This document shows positions 32,678 to 32,893 of a stretch of 32,893 bases of DNA, piece by piece. The first letter of the stretch is position 1. Each line of letters starts with the position of its first letter. The notes beneath the pieces were generated by a model. The model saw only the letters and a program-made list of their open reading frames with translations. It did not search any database and was not told the DNA's origin. The translations under genes were made by a program, and so were the position numbers. The DNA comes from Ruminococcus sp. (lineage in GTDB: Bacteria > Bacillota > Clostridia > Oscillospirales > Ruminococcaceae), in the NCBI GenBank assembly GCA_017441505.1, contig JAFRXL010000052.1, positions 1-32,893 on the forward strand, written 5' to 3'.

Positions 32678-32708
32678 TAAGGAGCTGAGGAAGAACCTCA
32701 GCTCCTTA
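32678..32708 (+). terminator. Hairpin after the HTH gene
   Basis: TAAGGAGCTGAGG (32678-32690) pairs perfectly with CCTCAGCTCCTTA (32696-32708). No T run follows, so termination may depend on the next hairpin (32719-32748). Confidence 0.5.
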
Positions 32709-32718
32709 CAGTCTGTCG

Positions 32719-32748
32719 AAAAAGTCCAGTGCCGCACTGGACTTTTTT
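32719..32748. terminator. Bidirectional terminator at the IS edge
   Basis: AAAAAGTCCAGT (32719-32730) pairs with ACTGGACTTTTT (32736-32747) around GCCGC. Many IS elements carry such a hairpin at their end to stop outside transcription. The -35-like TGGACT in its right arm, with TAAAAT at 32762-32767, could be the transposase promoter. Confidence 0.75.
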
Positions 32749-32794
32749 CAATGTAATGTGGTAAAATAGAAAAGAAGAAGGGAGCTGAGTGAAG

Positions 32795-32893
32795 ATGCTT
32801 AAAGAAAACAAGGCAGAGCGAGAGCAGATGGAAATGGTGTGTATAGAAGAAATGGTATCGAAGGAACATATTCTGAGGAAAATAGACTCGGTA
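32795..32893 (+). CDS. Transposase N-terminus, IS1182-like, runs off the right edge
   Basis: The first 33 codons translate as MLKENKAERE, then QMEMVCIEEMVSKEHILRKIDSV. This is the typical N-terminus of IS1182-family (DDE) transposases, in which a VPxDHxLRKID-type motif precedes the first domain. GGGAGCTGAGTGAAG supplies the ribosome binding site. The IS left end probably lies between 32709 and 32720, but no terminal repeat can be confirmed because the right end is outside. Confidence 0.72.
   Translation, partial: MLKENKAEREQMEMVCIEEMVSKEHILRKIDSV

Overview
The window looks like a chromosomal segment of a Gram-positive, spore-forming gut or rumen clostridium, most like Ruminococcus (Oscillospiraceae). 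The evidence is a secreted protein with Thr-rich linkers and a C-terminal type I dockerin, an adjacent sipL-like/spoIVA sporulation pair, a T-box leader in front of tyrS, and near-consensus sigma-A promoters (TTGACA, 17 bp, TATAAT) with AGGAGG-type ribosome binding sites. I do not assign a species.

Layout. 1-1000 (minus): start of the str operon, rpsL then a partial rpsG. 1046-7339 (minus): trkA, trkH and a 1108-residue dockerin protein, reading away from a strong trkA promoter. 7384-10610 (minus): a PP2C phosphatase, a GH3-like lipoprotein that appears to lack its catalytic residues, and a Nudix hydrolase. 10692-11544 (plus): an amidohydrolase. 11544-13059 (minus): rubredoxin and coaBC. 13315-14088 (plus): coaX, so two coenzyme A genes diverge here. 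14150-15280 (minus): a DUF4317 protein. 15636-18091 (plus): an operon of a C39-like papain-fold protein, CCA-adding enzyme (probably with a CTG start) and a pflA-type radical SAM activase. 18530-20145 (minus): tyrS with T-box. 20186-20345: tRNA-Thr, followed by an AT-rich islet with two small ORFs. 21157-24208 (plus): sipL-like gene and spoIVA, whose products cooperate at the forespore surface. 24533-26447 (plus): a multipass GT-C-like membrane protein. 26450-31538 (minus): FtsX permease, ABC ATPase, response regulator, histidine kinase. 31721-32708 (plus): a DUF2975 membrane protein and a YozG-like HTH regulator, with ACGATAA boxes in the divergent intergenic region. 32719-end: the left edge of an IS1182-like transposase gene.

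The most unusual content is a family of structured intergenic repeats between 13.1 and 24.4 kb: R1, R2, R3a, R3b, R4a and a truncated R4b. Read in one orientation, each begins with a small hairpin carrying a conserved TCAAG loop. All copies except R4b end in a short GC hairpin followed by a T run, an outward-facing intrinsic terminator. Between these ends lie several hairpins whose arms change in compensating pairs from copy to copy while loop size is kept. This is covariation visible within a single window. The elements sit only in gene boundaries and could be a multicopy structured RNA, a miniature mobile repeat, or a transcriptional insulator. I do not recognise them as a named family.
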